Shown here: positions 39,577 through 51,889 of the stretch, piece after piece
Position numbering within the stretch: the first letter of the stretch is position 1
How the letters are laid out: every line of letters starts with the position of its first letter
Source: Prunus persica
Lineage: Eukaryota; Streptophyta; Magnoliopsida; Rosales; Rosaceae
Reading direction: 5' to 3'
Assembly: GCF_000346465.2 (NCBI RefSeq)
Contig: NC_034012.1
Span: 25,064,271-25,128,270, forward strand
DNA: 64,000 nucleotides
Position numbers and translations under genes: made by a program
The notes under the pieces: model-generated
What the model saw: the letters and a program-made list of their open reading frames with translations, nothing else
Databases searched by the model: none
What the model was told of the DNA's origin: nothing

Positions 39577-39811
39577 TGTTGGTGTGACTTGTGGACTAAT
39601 TAAACTTTCCTTGCACACTAAAGATTCCCATATTAATTGTAATTGATTCCCCTTATATTTCTGATTTCCTACTGTAAGTAGAATTAGGAGTTATTACTTT
39701 TCTTGGCCTTCAAGGTTTTATTATACTATAAATATGACCTCATATAAGGAGAAAAGTACATAGAAAATTCCCACAAACACATATTCTCTCATAGTTTCTT
39801 ATGTTTTAGCA
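39577..39811 (+). repeat. copia 3' LTR (~235 bp)
   Basis: Preceded by the purine tract TTGAGAGGGAG. Starts TGTTGGTGTGACTTG and ends TTTTAGCA, with a TATAAATA-like box near 39727. Confidence 0.75.
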
Positions 39812-39964
39812 GTTTCATCATCCAATGGCACTTTAGCTAGTGGTGGAGGAAATTCCATGGATCCTCCAAATCCATCATCTAAGCTCTCCAATTTGCTACA
39901 AAGATCATCTCCTATAGTAGCCAAGTTATAGTTGATGTCTTTGTAGTAGCACCTGCTTATGTTC

Positions 39965-41660
39965 TTTAAAAAAAAAAATTCAAATGATTGACAATGTATT
40001 GTGGAAGGGAAAAAGATGAAAAGTTGGGGAGGGAGAAATGAAACGAGGGGAGAGCTTGTCAAGAAAATGAGAAGGAGAGTTCTGTCCATATGAGTAAGAA
40101 GAAAGGTGGTCTTGGCCTTAAGCATACGACTTTTATGAACCAATCTATGTTGGCCAAGGTTGGATGGAGATTGCTGCAACAAAAAGATAACCTTTGGTCC
40201 AATGCTTTGACTAAAAAAATACCTACAAGGGAATAACTCAAACATCATCAGGAATGGAAGGCCTATGTCTTCTTCCCCTTCCCCTACATGGCGTGCTATT
40301 GAACATGGTGTTGACATTTTGAAAAATGGAGTGAAAATTAGAGGGGGTGATGGGTTGCATATACTCTTTTGGACTGATTATTGGTTTGGTGACGACCTTC
40401 TGATTCAGAGTGTTGAGGAAATGGATGAAGATAAACTCTCGTTGAAAGTTACTGATTACCTTACTCATAGAACTTGGGATCTCCAGAAGTTAAAGGAAGA
40501 CTTACCCCTTGAGATGGTTGCTTATATCATTTGTGTCCCTGCTGAGTTATGTTGTAAACCTGACTCTCCTATTTGGAAACATACTTCTAATGGTTCTTTT
40601 AGTGTCAAATCTTCTTACAGGGCTAACTACCAAGACTTTTCCAATATGGATCTTAGCTGGGCCTTTATTTGGACTTTAAAGGCTTCCCCTAAGATTAAAT
40701 ATTTTCTTTGGTTACTCCATCAAGATCGGTTATTAAGTAATGAACAAAGGGTCAGGCAGAGGATGACTCTACATGCAAATTGTGACATTTGTGGTGCCCA
40801 TGTGGAGAATATGGATCGTATTATCAGGAATTGTTTAATGGCTTCTCTTGTTTGGCGCCAATCCTCCTTGCCTGTAAGTTTGAACTTGTCGCAGGATGAC
40901 AACTGGATTGCTTAGGCTAGAAAAAATTTACACAACTGCACCTTAATGGGGTATGGGGTTGTGTGTTCTACTTTGTTTGCTTTCACATGCTGGTTCCCTT
41001 GGAAATGGAAGAACAAGGAGATTTTTTATCTTGGGTTTGTCTTCCCTCCCAATCCCAATCACATAATTCTTTTGGCTGCTGTAGATTGGCAACATGCCAA
41101 CATTGATCTTGCTAATAAACTCATTCGCTCCCTAGCCACTCTATGCTGGTAGTACCCTGCTACATGAGTGACTAAAATTAATACTGATGGTTGCCGAAAT
41201 GGAGAGACTGGTCGCATTGCTGCTAGTGGTGTTCTTAGATCAAGCTCTGGGATGTGGGTTAAAGGGTTTGCTACTAATATTGGTTATGGTCAAGTATTAG
41301 ATGCTGAGTTATGGGGTATCTACTATGGTCTCAAATTTTCTTAGGATATGGGCTACAGTGATGTTGTGCTGAAATTTGACTCAGCCGTTGCAGTGCATCT
41401 TCTCAATAAAGTTGTGGATGCCCTTCACCCTCTTGCTACCTCGTTATGGGGCTGCCAGGACTACATAAAAAAATGTTTGGGCTGCTCTATTTATCATGTC
41501 TATCGTGAATGCAATATAGTGGCCGATAGACTTGCTAACTTGGGCTCTTGCCTTGTTAGGTCCTTTGTTTAATGACCTGCATGGTCTCTGTAGGCCTCGG
41601 GCTGTAGTTTAGTGTTCTCTTTTGGGCATGGCCCTGTCTTTTCACCCAAAAAAAAGGAGA
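39965..41660 (+). mobile_element. 5'-truncated LINE (RT C-terminus, zf-RVT, RNase H-like)
   Basis: Remnant of a plant non-LTR retrotransposon. A block KKKGGLGLKHTTFMNQSMLA near 40095, typical of the RT tail, precedes a zinc-binding RT-associated domain at 40265-40915 (PIWKHTSNGSFSVKSSYRA, WTLKASPKIKYFLWLLHQDR, CDICGAHVENMDRIIRNC). Then comes an RNase H-like region at 41175-41572 (INTDGCRNG, AELWGIYYGLKFS, VADRLANLGS) with a stop near 41342 and frame breaks near 40914 and 41150. It ends in a short A-rich tail at 41647-41656. The endonuclease and RT palm are absent. Confidence 0.85.
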
Positions 41661-42547
41661 GTAATCCATCACCTTCATTGAACTCTATTTGTGATTTTTG
41701 ATGATAGTTAGTTCGGATTTGTTTCGTGTGAACTGTGCATGGGTGGGGGAGGGATATTGGGAAGGCGGGTGTTTGAAGGGGGTGGGGGAAGCCATGGATA
41801 ATTAGGTTTGTTTTTATTTTTGTTTTAAATTATGTTAGTATTAAAATTTAAAATTATAATGAATGAAATGACAGAAAATGAAGTTAAAATTTTGATTTGA
41901 CGGAAATTGTAACGGAGTTAGACTTAGGTGTAAATTACAACACTTTACAAATTTTAGGTGGTTAAAAATAAAAATTAAAAATTCAGGTGACAATTAAACA
42001 CAGCCCTAAAATGTGGTATTTATGCACATTTTTCAAAAATAAACAAATGAGTATGGGTTAGGGATAATTGTGTTTATGTTGAAATGGGATTAAAATATAA
42101 ACAATTCGTGTTTCGACCAATTCTAACTTTTTCTTTTATAAAAATAAAATAAAATATATGTTTCACTAAAATGAAAAAGTTTATAACATTGGTAAGGTAA
42201 GATTTATGTGTTTGTTTAGATCTAATGGATTGCTAGACTAATATACTAACTTTGGTTTGGATTAGTCCAAATGAGAAAATTTGATGCTTTAAAAAAAAAA
42301 AAAAAAAAGAAGAAGAAATTTATGTCTTCTATGATGAATTTTTATATATAAAAATTATAGTAAATTTGAGAATTCATAATGGTTAGGTTGGGTCAAGATA
42401 AGAAATTGATGGATCCATCCATATAGCATAATAATTTTAGAATTCTTGATCCAATTTCGTGGGCCCAAGTTGAATGAGTAGAGTGCAACAAGTCTGGGCC
42501 TTAGGAGCTTTTTTACTAGCGGAACCGCTGTGCAAGTGCAACAGTGA
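41661..42547. other. AT-rich intergenic region, promoter side of the MBD4-like gene
   Basis: Contains an A17 run followed by GAAGAAGAA (42292-42318). No gene seen. Confidence 0.5.
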
Positions 42548-45500
42548 ATGCGAGGAGGAGCGAGGAAAGTAGGAAGTGGGAAAATGGTGGAAGGCGAGAG
42601 GGAAAAGAAGAAGAAGAAGAAGAAAAGGCAGCCTCAGCCTCAGCCATTAGAGGAAGAAGATAACGAGCCTAAGCATAAGAAGAAGAAAAAAAGGGAGGGT
42701 TTCTATGTCAATTTCTCCGGTGGACCTGTTCAAAGTGAAACCCAAACCCATGAAGAAGAAGAAGAAGAAAATAAAAAGGGTAAGAGCGAGGGAAAGAATA
42801 AGAGAAGACGAAAAGTCAATGCCATACGCGTTGGCGAGCGGCTGGTTTCTCCTTATTTTCACAATCAAGGAGGAGGAGGAGTAGATGGAGAAAAAGGTAA
42901 GACCTCTACTAAAATTATTAATTCAGACAGTTGTGATGTACTAGTAGTTGTTGAGACTGAAACAATTTGTTATGAAAATAAAACAGAGAAAAAGAAGAAG
43001 AAGAAAAAGGAACAAGAAGGCAACTACAATGTGGATTTAGACGAGGCCAATGCCAACGCCAACCATAAAAGAAGAAGAAGAAGAATAAAAGTTCTGAAAT
43101 GCGATGATGGCCAACGGGTGGTTTCACCCTATTTTCAGAATCAAGGAGGAGATGGAGAAAAGGGTAAGATATTCCCAACCTCTCCCACCAATTCAGGCAT
43201 TATTGTTAATGTTGTAGCTCAAACTGAAAAGGTTTCTTATGAAAACAAACCCAAGACAAAGAAGAAAAAGGAAAAACTAAATTGCAATGTGGGTTTACTT
43301 GAGGCCAATGTTAATTCCGACCACAAAAGAAGAAGAAAAGCCCCTATATGCATTGGACAGCGAGTGGTTTCTCCCTATTTTCAGAATCAAGGGGGAGATG
43401 GAAAAAAGGGTAAGATGTTTGCGACCTACCGTAATGTAGTAGCTGAAATTGAAAAGGTTTCTGGTGAAAATAAAACTGAGGAAAAGGAACAAGTAAATTT
43501 CAATGACGTTTTTTATGGTATTAGCATAAAGAAGAAGAGGAGAAGGGTAACACGACATGATAAGGATGACAGTAGTTGCAGAAATGCTCTGGAGCCCGAG
43601 CCCAAGCCCGAGGAGATTACAGAGTTCCTGCCAACCTCTCCGGAAGCCATTCACAAAGATGAAAGTACAGAACCTGCAGGTGTTGCCAATGAGGATGTGA
43701 CTTCGGTGGAGGTATCCGGTGCTAATGACATCGGAAAGAAAAAGAAGAAGAGGGGAAACCGTGAAACAAGCACTATGATGAATGTAGTAAATGAGAAAGA
43801 AAGGGAAGTGGAAGAGAAGTCTGAGATGAATCCCCAAATAAAGGCTAATAAAAGTAATAATGGGATTTTGAAACTTGAGGATGTACTTGCACAATTTGCA
43901 TACAAGGGTGGTGCTAGCGTGAACAACAGACAGATTGACAAACAGAAGAAGATGGGCACACCGTTGCAAACTTATTATCAAATTAGTGGTGTGAAAAAAC
44001 AAGAAGTGGAAGAAGAGGAGGAGAAAAAATATCAGAAGGAAAGTGAAACAGCACCCCATTTCCCATTGAATAATAGTATCAATTCTTCCATTGTAGTAAG
44101 TGAGAGTGCCAGGAACACAACTGAGGAGCATGCCACTGTGCCAAGCACCTGCAGAACCTTCAAAGAAGAAAAAGTGAGTCAGAATAGTGCAGAAAATGGA
44201 AAGGTTTCTTCCAAGAGGAGGAAAAATGAAAATCACCAAAGAATGGCACGTGTGGAAGTCCGAAAGGTTTCCCCTTACTTCCAAACATCAGTAGTGCAAG
44301 AATTGTTGGTAAATGGGGCTGATGATACAAAAGCTAAGCCACCTAAACGCTGTTCAAAAACTTGTTCCAAGTCTGTTAAGGTCTCTTCCTACTTTCAGAA
44401 AGAATCCAAAGAAGAAGATAATGTGGATGGCCACTTGTTGGAAAGTAAAAAAAGGCGTAAGAGATCTCCGGCAATTAAGACTGCTCTTTCTGCTTCCCAG
44501 AAGAAAGACGAAGCATACCGAAGAAGAACTCCAGATAACACATGGATTCCTCCTCGCTCAGAATATGGTCTCATGCAAGAGGATCATTTCCATGATCCCT
44601 GGAGGGTATTGGTGATTTGCATGCTCCTTAATCGGACAACGGGATTGCAGGTCTTGTTTCTTTATATAACTTTGTCACTTGATTACTTGACCATTCATAG
44701 TATTATGTCTATTAGATTTGGACTACTATAAATTGCATGATTCATAGAAGTACATATATAGAGAAAGTAGGGATTTAGTAAGTAAAAACTATAAGTAGTT
44801 AAAATAAGTAACCAATCATTAACCGTTAAGTCTAGTTTGGAATCATTCTGATTGGCAAAGTAAAATATTCCCACCCAAGTCTCTTAACATTAGCCTTGGA
44901 AAGAGTTCACAATTTGTTTATTTATTTCAGAAAGAGATATTGGCTCGACTTCTGGCTATGCCATCTCATTTAAAACATAATAGTTTGAGTAATGGTACCA
45001 AATACCCCCTATATCTAACTGAAGCATATATGATCTAATTCTTCCGAATGATAGCCGTCACTTGTTGCAGGCAATTTGTTTAATGAGGTTTCTGAAAATG
45101 CATAATTATCATGGATTTTTAGAAGAGATAATTGTACATGCATATTTAGGACTAGTTCCACCCCTTACCCGTAAGGCATTTTCTGTCTGTTCTTTGTCTC
45201 TTTTAGTAGAGTTCCCCCAGCTTTATTGTTTTTGTTGGTTGTTCTCTTCATGGCTTATGAGTTATTTCCATGTCTTGCTCTAAGAAAGCACTGGAAAATG
45301 GAAAAGGAATAATTACTAGAATGACATCAAATTGAATTGACTGATCTTATTAAAATTTGGGTTGCTAGAACATTAGACGCTTTTTAACTTCTACATTGTG
45401 TGGTAATGACTATACATAGCCATTTGTGTACTAGGATTGGAAAAGAGGTTTGCAAGCAGAAAGATTATAGAACTTCTCCCTATGATGTTATTGAAGTTAA

Positions 45501-47096
45501 TTTATCTACACTTGTCCTCAGGAGGGACTGGAAGTTTATTTTAATTTCAAACAATATTTCCTTACAGATAACGTAGAATGTATTTTCAAATTATTATGGA
45601 AAGTATTAACTTTGGGATTATATATTGGATGATGGTTCTGGTGGAGACTGTTATTGAAAGTATGGTGCTTAGTTCTCTAGTCCAGTGACAGTCCATTGCT
45701 TTGCATAATTTCATTTCCGTTAGTGAAATTTTTTTCCTATCTAAAACCTCAGAATTTATCTCAGGCCATTCAAGTCTTTAAAATCAGAATCATAGGATTT
45801 GGAATTTATAACAGTTTATTGTTTCCGAAAAAAAGAAGATGCTAACTTGAGTAAGCCTAACTGTTAGAATTTGATTCAATGTGTATGGCTGCAGTCTTAA
45901 CTGTTAAATAGTATTTATGAAGGTGACTGTTATGTTTTATCTAATAATCCTGTTTACTTGCTTTTCAAAAAAATAAAAATAAAATCCTGTTTTCTATTGC
46001 TAACTGTGCAGTCTAGGTTCTCACATTAGTACAGTATAGCTACATGATACCTTTATGTAAATTACACTGAAGATTACTAATCTAAGTTATGCTTTTTCGT
46101 TTATGATTTAATATAATGGGTCCACGGTTTTGTTTCATGGCATCCTTGATCTGGTGTTGGACTATAGATTGGAAAAAAAAAAATTAAAAATGTGATCTTG
46201 ACTTTTAATACTCATTTCAAAGTGATGAAAGATGTGAATACTTTTCCCTACTGTTCCTATGGATTTATTGTTTAATGGATTATATGCAGGCAAGAAGAGT
46301 TATATCAGATCTCTTCACTTTGTGTCCCAATGCAAAGGCTGCTACTGAGGCTGCCACAGAGGATATAGAAAAGGTTATAAAAAGTCTTGGTCTACAAAAG
46401 AAGAGGGCAGCGATGATACAGCGTTTGTCTCAGGAGTATTTGGAGGAAAGCTGGAGCTATGTAACTGAGTTGCATGGTGTTGGCAAGTAAATTGGCTAAT
46501 CTAAAATCCTTTTATTTGCTTATGTATTCTTGTTCTTTCTATTTGTTCCTCTTCCTCCTGTTTATTTTGGCAATGCTTAAGAAGCCTAAGCCTATGTCTG
46601 GTTTCTCTGGAGTTTTGGAGTTTTGGAGGATGAGTACATGGTTCCCGAATGTATATGTCAAAATAAAATCATGACCTGCCTAGCCTGGATAAAGCGGTTG
46701 CTTTCAGCAATCCAACCATTCATGATGAAATTCATGTTTTCATGGATCGCACTGCCTTATTTTGAGGGATAAAAAATGGTACCATTTTGATGGCATGATG
46801 TGACACAACGTGAAACGTTAATTTTCTCTTTAATGGTTGAGATTTTGCAGAGTCCAGACTAGTGTTCTCCCCAAACTCCAGAGAAGCCAATTGACTTCCC
46901 TCCCCATCCAATTGCATGCAAGTTATACAACTTGATCTTGATGCAAGCAAGCTGAATTTTCCTGTTTATTTGAGCTAGGTATGCAGCTGATGCATATGCA
47001 ATATTTTGCACCGGAAAATGGGAACGAGTGAAGCCTACAGACCACATGCTAAATTATTACTGGGAATTTCTCGGCAGAATTGTTCCTCCAGTCTAA
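42548..47096 (+). CDS. MBD4L: MBD4-like DNA glycosylase (HhH-GPD family)
   Basis: Three exons, 42548-44650, 46290-46486 and 46979-47096, join in frame (phases 0 and 2) to 805 aa. The first ~660 residues are a lysine-rich, probably disordered region with clusters of KKKKK/KRRRK (nuclear targeting) and five VSPYF-type motifs. The C-terminal ~145 residues form the glycosylase: [37 protein letters not shown], the helix-hairpin-helix [17 protein letters not shown], and [11 protein letters not shown] with the expected catalytic Asp at ~788. Members remove T or U from G mismatches, and related products, in base-excision repair in the nucleus. There is no methyl-CpG-binding domain, as in plant MBD4-like proteins generally. 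The N-terminal extension is long; alternative downstream starts cannot be excluded. Frame and splice signals are intact. Confidence 0.92.
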
Positions 47097-47594
47097 GAGG
47101 CAGTTTGGCGAGACTTTGTCGTTGAAGACTTACAGGTGTCTTTTAGACGTTTTTCTTTATTACTCATATGTACTAAGAGCATCACCATTAATAGTTCAAT
47201 AAATTGATCTTTTTTGGCATATTGAATTGAATTGCACTTTCGTTGAAATGATACAGTTGAATAGCTTCAAATTAATAGTTGTATCTAATTATACGTACTC
47301 AAATAATATAAAAGGGATAAATTTAGAGTTTTTTTATTTAAACCTTATACTTTTCTTTGTTCACCCTAATACTTAAAGTATTAAGCTCTTTAGTTTTATT
47401 ATTGTATAAAAAGACAAAAAAATCATCCAACTTAATACTTGACCTTAGTACATCTACACACACCCGACCACTTGGAAGAAGTCAAATTCAATTTGAGTTT
47501 CCTGGGCGGCTGGTATGGCAGTTATCCTCACACCCATAGACTGAATCTAACTCGTCTTTCCCTTCTCTTGAAAAAAAAAAAAAAAAGTCAATTT
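47097..47594. other. 3' flank of the MBD4-like gene
   Basis: AT-rich with TTCAATAAATTG near 47197 as a possible polyadenylation region; an A17 run at 47570-47586. No other feature. Confidence 0.5.
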
Positions 47595-47764
47595 TGTTAT
47601 AAATCAAAGAATTGAGGGGAGAATTTAGGAACAGAGAATTGTTGTTCTCTTCCTTTAGTATATCTGTTTTCTCATTTCTGTGTATCCAAATAGAAGGGTG
47701 TGAGCTCCTTAAATAGAAGGGTGTGAGCTCCTTCCAACATGTGGGCTCCATAATTTACAACACT
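47595..47764 (-). repeat. copia-like 3' LTR on the minus strand
   Basis: TGTTATAAATCAAAG...ATAATTTACAACA, 170 bp, followed by CTCCCCCTTGGAG. On the minus strand this is a polypurine tract directly before TGTTGTAAATTATGG, the usual copia PPT/3' LTR junction. It contains a ~19-bp direct duplication (AGAAGGGTGTGAGCTCCTT). Confidence 0.7.
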
Positions 47765-47792
47765 CCCCCTTGGAGACCACAAATGATACGGA

Positions 47793-48181
47793 ATATGTCT
47801 CGTTAAAAACCTTGCCAGTAAAAACCCAGTGGGACAAAAACTGGTCAAAAGGAAAAAGAGTACATAATCATGTGTAACATAAAATTCTGTGTATATTGAC
47901 GCGCGTGCGACACTGCCTCGTTAAAACCTTGCCAGGAAAAACCCAGTGGGATAAAAACCTGGACGAAGGAAAAAGAGTACAGTGTTTGAAGATCTTTATT
48001 GATAGCGCGCTCCCCCTGATGCTTGGTAAAAATATCTTTAAGTCATATTGTTGATCAGCTTTCTGAATATCGTAGTTGACACTGCTTCTGTGAGTCAATC
48101 TTGAGCGACACTGCCTCGTTAAAACCTTACCAGGAAAAATCCAGTGGGATAAAAACCTGGATGAAGGAAAAAGAGTACAGT
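47793..48181 (+). repeat. three dispersed ~70-bp repeats
   Basis: Copies at about 47793, 47910 and 48110. Each reads CCTCGTTAAAACCTTGCCAG, then CCCAGTGGGA, then GGAAAAAGAGTACA. The second and third are followed by GAAGATCTTTATT and CTCCCCCTGATG. Confidence 0.85.
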
Positions 48182-48609
48182 GTGTGAAGATCTTTATTAA
48201 TACCACGCTCCCCCTGATGAATATCTCCCCCTGAAAACTTCATGACTAGCTTTTTCCAGTAAGCGACCATAGAGATTTCTAGAGTCCGCATATCTAATAA
48301 CACTTGGGCTATTTGTAAGTTCACTCAAAAAATATGCCCGTATATGGTGTTATACTGAGATAGCATCAAATATGCCTCACATCATCCCAAAATGATGGTG
48401 ATGGAGTTGAGCTCTATCTGGAAAATACGATGTACGGTCCAATATACTTCCGGAAAATCCTTAAAGTGTCCAACGGATAATCCTCATAAAAAGGCTTCAA
48501 TACTTTCTTAGTATAAGCAAGAATCTCGTTGGCATAACGCTCGATCCTTAAGTCGAGACAAATATTTCTTAAACTCTTCAGAAGCTTTAATGTGTTGCAA
48601 ACACATTAT

Positions 48610-49600
48610 AATCAATGTACTCACTGAGGTAATTTATGCATATTAATATTGAGTACAAATTTTGTGCTTCAAGCACATGTCCTTTAGGGACTTGCTTTAT
48701 GCAATGTCAATCCTCTCAACGGATTTTGTCTAAAAGGGATTAAACTTTATGACACATTATATAGCTTTTACCCAGCTATTTATACATCTTTAGGAAATCG
48801 CTTCTGGCGATATGCTCCATGCATTTAATAACCCTTACAGATAATATGTTGGTCTCCGTAATTGTGTAATAAGGGGGGCACAATTGAATCTGTAAATATG
48901 GAGAAAACCCAACATTCCTTATTTCTGCCAGAAACAGTGTGTCATACAAAGTAGGTATATTCCCTTTTATTCCGAACACCCAAGTATAAATTTCAGTATT
49001 AACATCTTTTGGGGTTCGTACTGTGGGTTTGTTCATTCACGTTCATTCTCATCTATAATGGAATTACCTCATTCCATTTTGGCCAATGATATTGTCGACA
49101 TTTAATAATTGAACGTGGTTCCAATCAACACAGCTCATTGATGATTTGAGTAGCTACTACAAAACCAAAAATTGTCATTCATCAATTCATGATCAAAAAT
49201 TGTCATTCATCAATTCATGATCTCAACATTCTCATTTGCATGCGCATACATCAGTTATATGCATTTCTTTGCTTTTGGGTACCCAAGCCACTTCATGGGG
49301 CTTTTATTATGTGAGAATGTGGATTATAACCTCCAATGGAGCGTTATTTTACAGTAGGGCGTGGATAATCTCTATTTAGAGAGTTGGAACATTTAGAACC
49401 CATATATCTGTCATGCTTAAGGCATGCCACAGATTAATACATACATGTCAATTAATTTCTGGGACCTTAACCCATATTATGGGACTTTAACCCATTTAAT
49501 TTGCTACGCATTAGGCGTGCATAATATCAATATTGACATGTCAAAGGATTGTCCTTTCGGGACTTCAATCCACATCATTTGCTACGCAACAGGCGTGCAT
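48610..49600. repeat. series of short perfect inverted repeats (left array)
   Basis: Examples with arm pairing: GTGCTT-c-AAGCAC (48664-48676), AATCC/GGATT (48709-48725), TTGGGTACCCAA (49275-49286), AAGCC/GGCTT (49285-49303), CTCCA/TGGAG (49331-49341), CTCTA/TAGAG (49370-49381), CATGC/GCATG (49412-49426), ATGGG/CCCAT (49479-49495), ACGC/GCGT twice (49506-49518, 49584-49596) and AAAGGA/TCCTTT (49543-49557). Their density seems above chance in such AT-rich DNA. Confidence 0.65.
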
Positions 49601-50728
49601 CATATTGATCACTGCTATACCCATATTCTGTTCTTATGGGACTTTTAATCTGTGCAGTGTATTATCAATGTATCCAACTTGCAATCTGTAAAATTTGCAT
49701 TAATAATTCATGGATACATACAAGCCATTCTTTTGGAACAGACTTATCTCCCCATTTGGTTACCTTTCAAAATATCAAATAAGTGTATAAGCATATAATA
49801 ACACAAGTATTGCTTACATCCTTAGGTGGGAGAAACTTTTCTCAAGTATCATTCAAGCTCGTATCGGCCCAGTAAATATAATGTAGCGCTTGATGATCTA
49901 GTTATATCCTGCAAGAGCAAAATCACAACTCTTTTCTCTGTCAAAAACAAATAATCCTCAGAGAGTTACAAAAAGAGAAAAAATGCGAAAAAAATTGTGA
50001 TATTGATTGCAAGAGAAGGTAAGCAATCAGGGAAGGAAGCTGGTGGGAGCAGACAACAAGCTCAGCAATCAAGGAAGGAAGCTGGTGGGAGCAAACAACC
50101 AGCTCTCATTTCTTCTAGTCTAGAAGAACTTCCGGAGATTAGAGCATAAGGTTGCCTTCACAGTTCCCTGATGTAGCGGAAACGTGATTAGGGATAGTCT
50201 CGCTTCCTGAAAAGATGATCAGAGATAGTCTTGCTTCTCGGGCATATTAAGTGCTCACTGGTAAGAAAAACAAGTAGATATCGCATCCCTAGGTATGGAG
50301 AAAACTGGATGTCTTCTGCAAAGAGAATTTCGTTAGTAACACATTTATACACAAATACAATGAATAGGTAGAACCGGTGAATTTCAAATTAACCATAGGA
50401 AAAATTGCGAGATTCTCGGGATACTTTTGAAAAAGTAGCTCCGTGAAATCCGTAAAGCAAGATCGGCTTTTGACGAAAATAATACTTTGAAAACGCCGAA
50501 AGTGCCGACAAACATTAATGGAGGCCACGTGAAGTTTTGGAATTTGGGAAAGAAAAAGAGGATATGGGGATCCGAGAAGATATTGGGATCCTGAAAAACT
50601 GTAGCCATATTTCCTCCTATAGATATTGCCTTTGCAAAACTTGATTGTAGCAACTGCGTTTCAACTTAACTTCCTTCATTTTCTGAAACTTTAGTTTTCT
50701 TAAGACTTTCTTCGAAACCTTCTTAAAA

Positions 50729-51280
50729 ATGGCTTCCTCTTCTTCCTGCCCAAATTATTTCAATTTAAATGATACTCCCACAACAACCAGTGACGCCCAA
50801 GTTTGGCGTCCATCCTTTGTAACAAAAAATCGTCATCTCACAGTTAATGATTCTGTGATGATGAATGATGCTACTGCTGTCATAGTAGCTAGGAATTTCA
50901 TTATTCCAATGGATGAAATGTTGTTGACAGGGAGATCAGAGGAAGAGGCTATTGATGACTCAATGGCTTTTAGCATTCAGAGTGCTGCTTCTGTTTCTAA
51001 CATGGCTGATCGTTTGCGTGCTAGAGCAAACGAGGTTCAGATTTTAACAACTGAAAATTCGTCTCTCCAAAGAATGCTTCATGAGTCTCAACAGGAGGTT
51101 GAGTAACTTAAAGGAGAGAATAATGCCTTGTTGAAACTGGTGAGTTCGTACTCTGTTGATACACTGAGAAGGCTAGATATGCTGCAGGTCTCCAATGAAA
51201 GAATTTTGGGAGACCATGAGAGGCTCATGGCTAAGCTTAAGAGGCGTCGTCCTCTTCCTGCAGAGGCTTCCAAAACATAA
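50729..51280 (+). pseudogene. coiled-coil ORF of a repeat family, one internal stop
   Basis: ATG at 50729 opens MASSSSCPNYFNLNDTPTTT, followed by WRPSFVTKN and a heptad-rich segment (NMADRLRARANEVQILTTEN, SLQRMLHESQQEVE). A TAA at 51104-51106 lies where a Gln would continue the heptads. The same frame runs on (LKGENNALLKLV, LRRLDMLQVSNERIL, DHERLMAKLKRRRP) to TAA at 51278-51280, 183 codons with the one stop. I recall similar proteins annotated in many copies in Rosaceae genomes as uncharacterised and repeat-associated. It is not a gag by any motif I can see. Function unknown. A likely CAA-to-TAA change marks this copy as broken or translated only to 125 aa. Confidence 0.65.
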
Positions 51281-51889
51281 TGTAATTTTATAGATTTTAT
51301 AGGGCCTGCATCTTCATTGCAGGTGGAAAAAATCTATCTGTTGTATGTTCCTGTTATAATAATTACGCACATTCTTAAACTTGCACCTGTGGTTTTTACG
51401 TCTTTTCAAAATGACGGTTTGGAACCTTGTGCCTTATAGGTTCAAATAACCACATCGACTCTCCCAAATTTCATATTTCAACGTATGGAACTTTTGGCCT
51501 GGGCTAGACACAAATTCAGAATTTATTTGCCCTTTTCAAATGGACATGAAATATGAATTGAGTAAAAACCATGATAATATCACAATATAGTAGTGAAGAG
51601 CATTAACTACTATATACCCACAACCTCAAGTTCGGGATATATTTGAATCCATGTGCTTCCGGCCTAGATATAACAAAATATGTGGGAAGCCTCAATTCAT
51701 CATTTGAGATTTATACTGATATTATCCATTTCACGGTGTATTCTTAACAACCGGAATTCACAAAATATATTTCTTCCTTGAGGTGTCGATTATAACAGAA
51801 TCGAACTTTATTAAATTCATCATTCTCTTATGCCAAAGAAATATGTGGCGTACCACAATTTGCAATAATACCTCAAGGGTTGTCCATTT

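Larger units (their letters stand above)
34338..39811 (+). mobile_element. decayed copia element with nested solo LTR
   Basis: Plus-strand Ty1/copia remnant lacking its 5' end. In order: protease (GWIIDSGVTNHM near 34767); gag-pre-integrase and integrase zinc region (LWHRRLGHPSF, CDTCILGKSHR) near 35170-35300; integrase core fragments (35400-35820, with stops); RT from 36610 (WVEAIKEEMKA), interrupted by an Athila solo LTR (36814-38255) and resuming at 38260; catalytic YVDDIIITGND near 38615; RNase H near 39170-39365; polypurine tract; and a 3' LTR. Several stops and frameshifts make it dead. Confidence 0.88.

Noticed and set aside
43295..44284. 329-codon open frame antisense to exon 1 of the MBD4-like gene
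   Set aside because: Shadow of a lysine-rich exon (AAG/GAA codons read as CTT/TTC); no independent support.
45062..45283. 73-codon open frame in intron 1 of the MBD4-like gene
   Set aside because: No domain, no splice fit; intron sequence.
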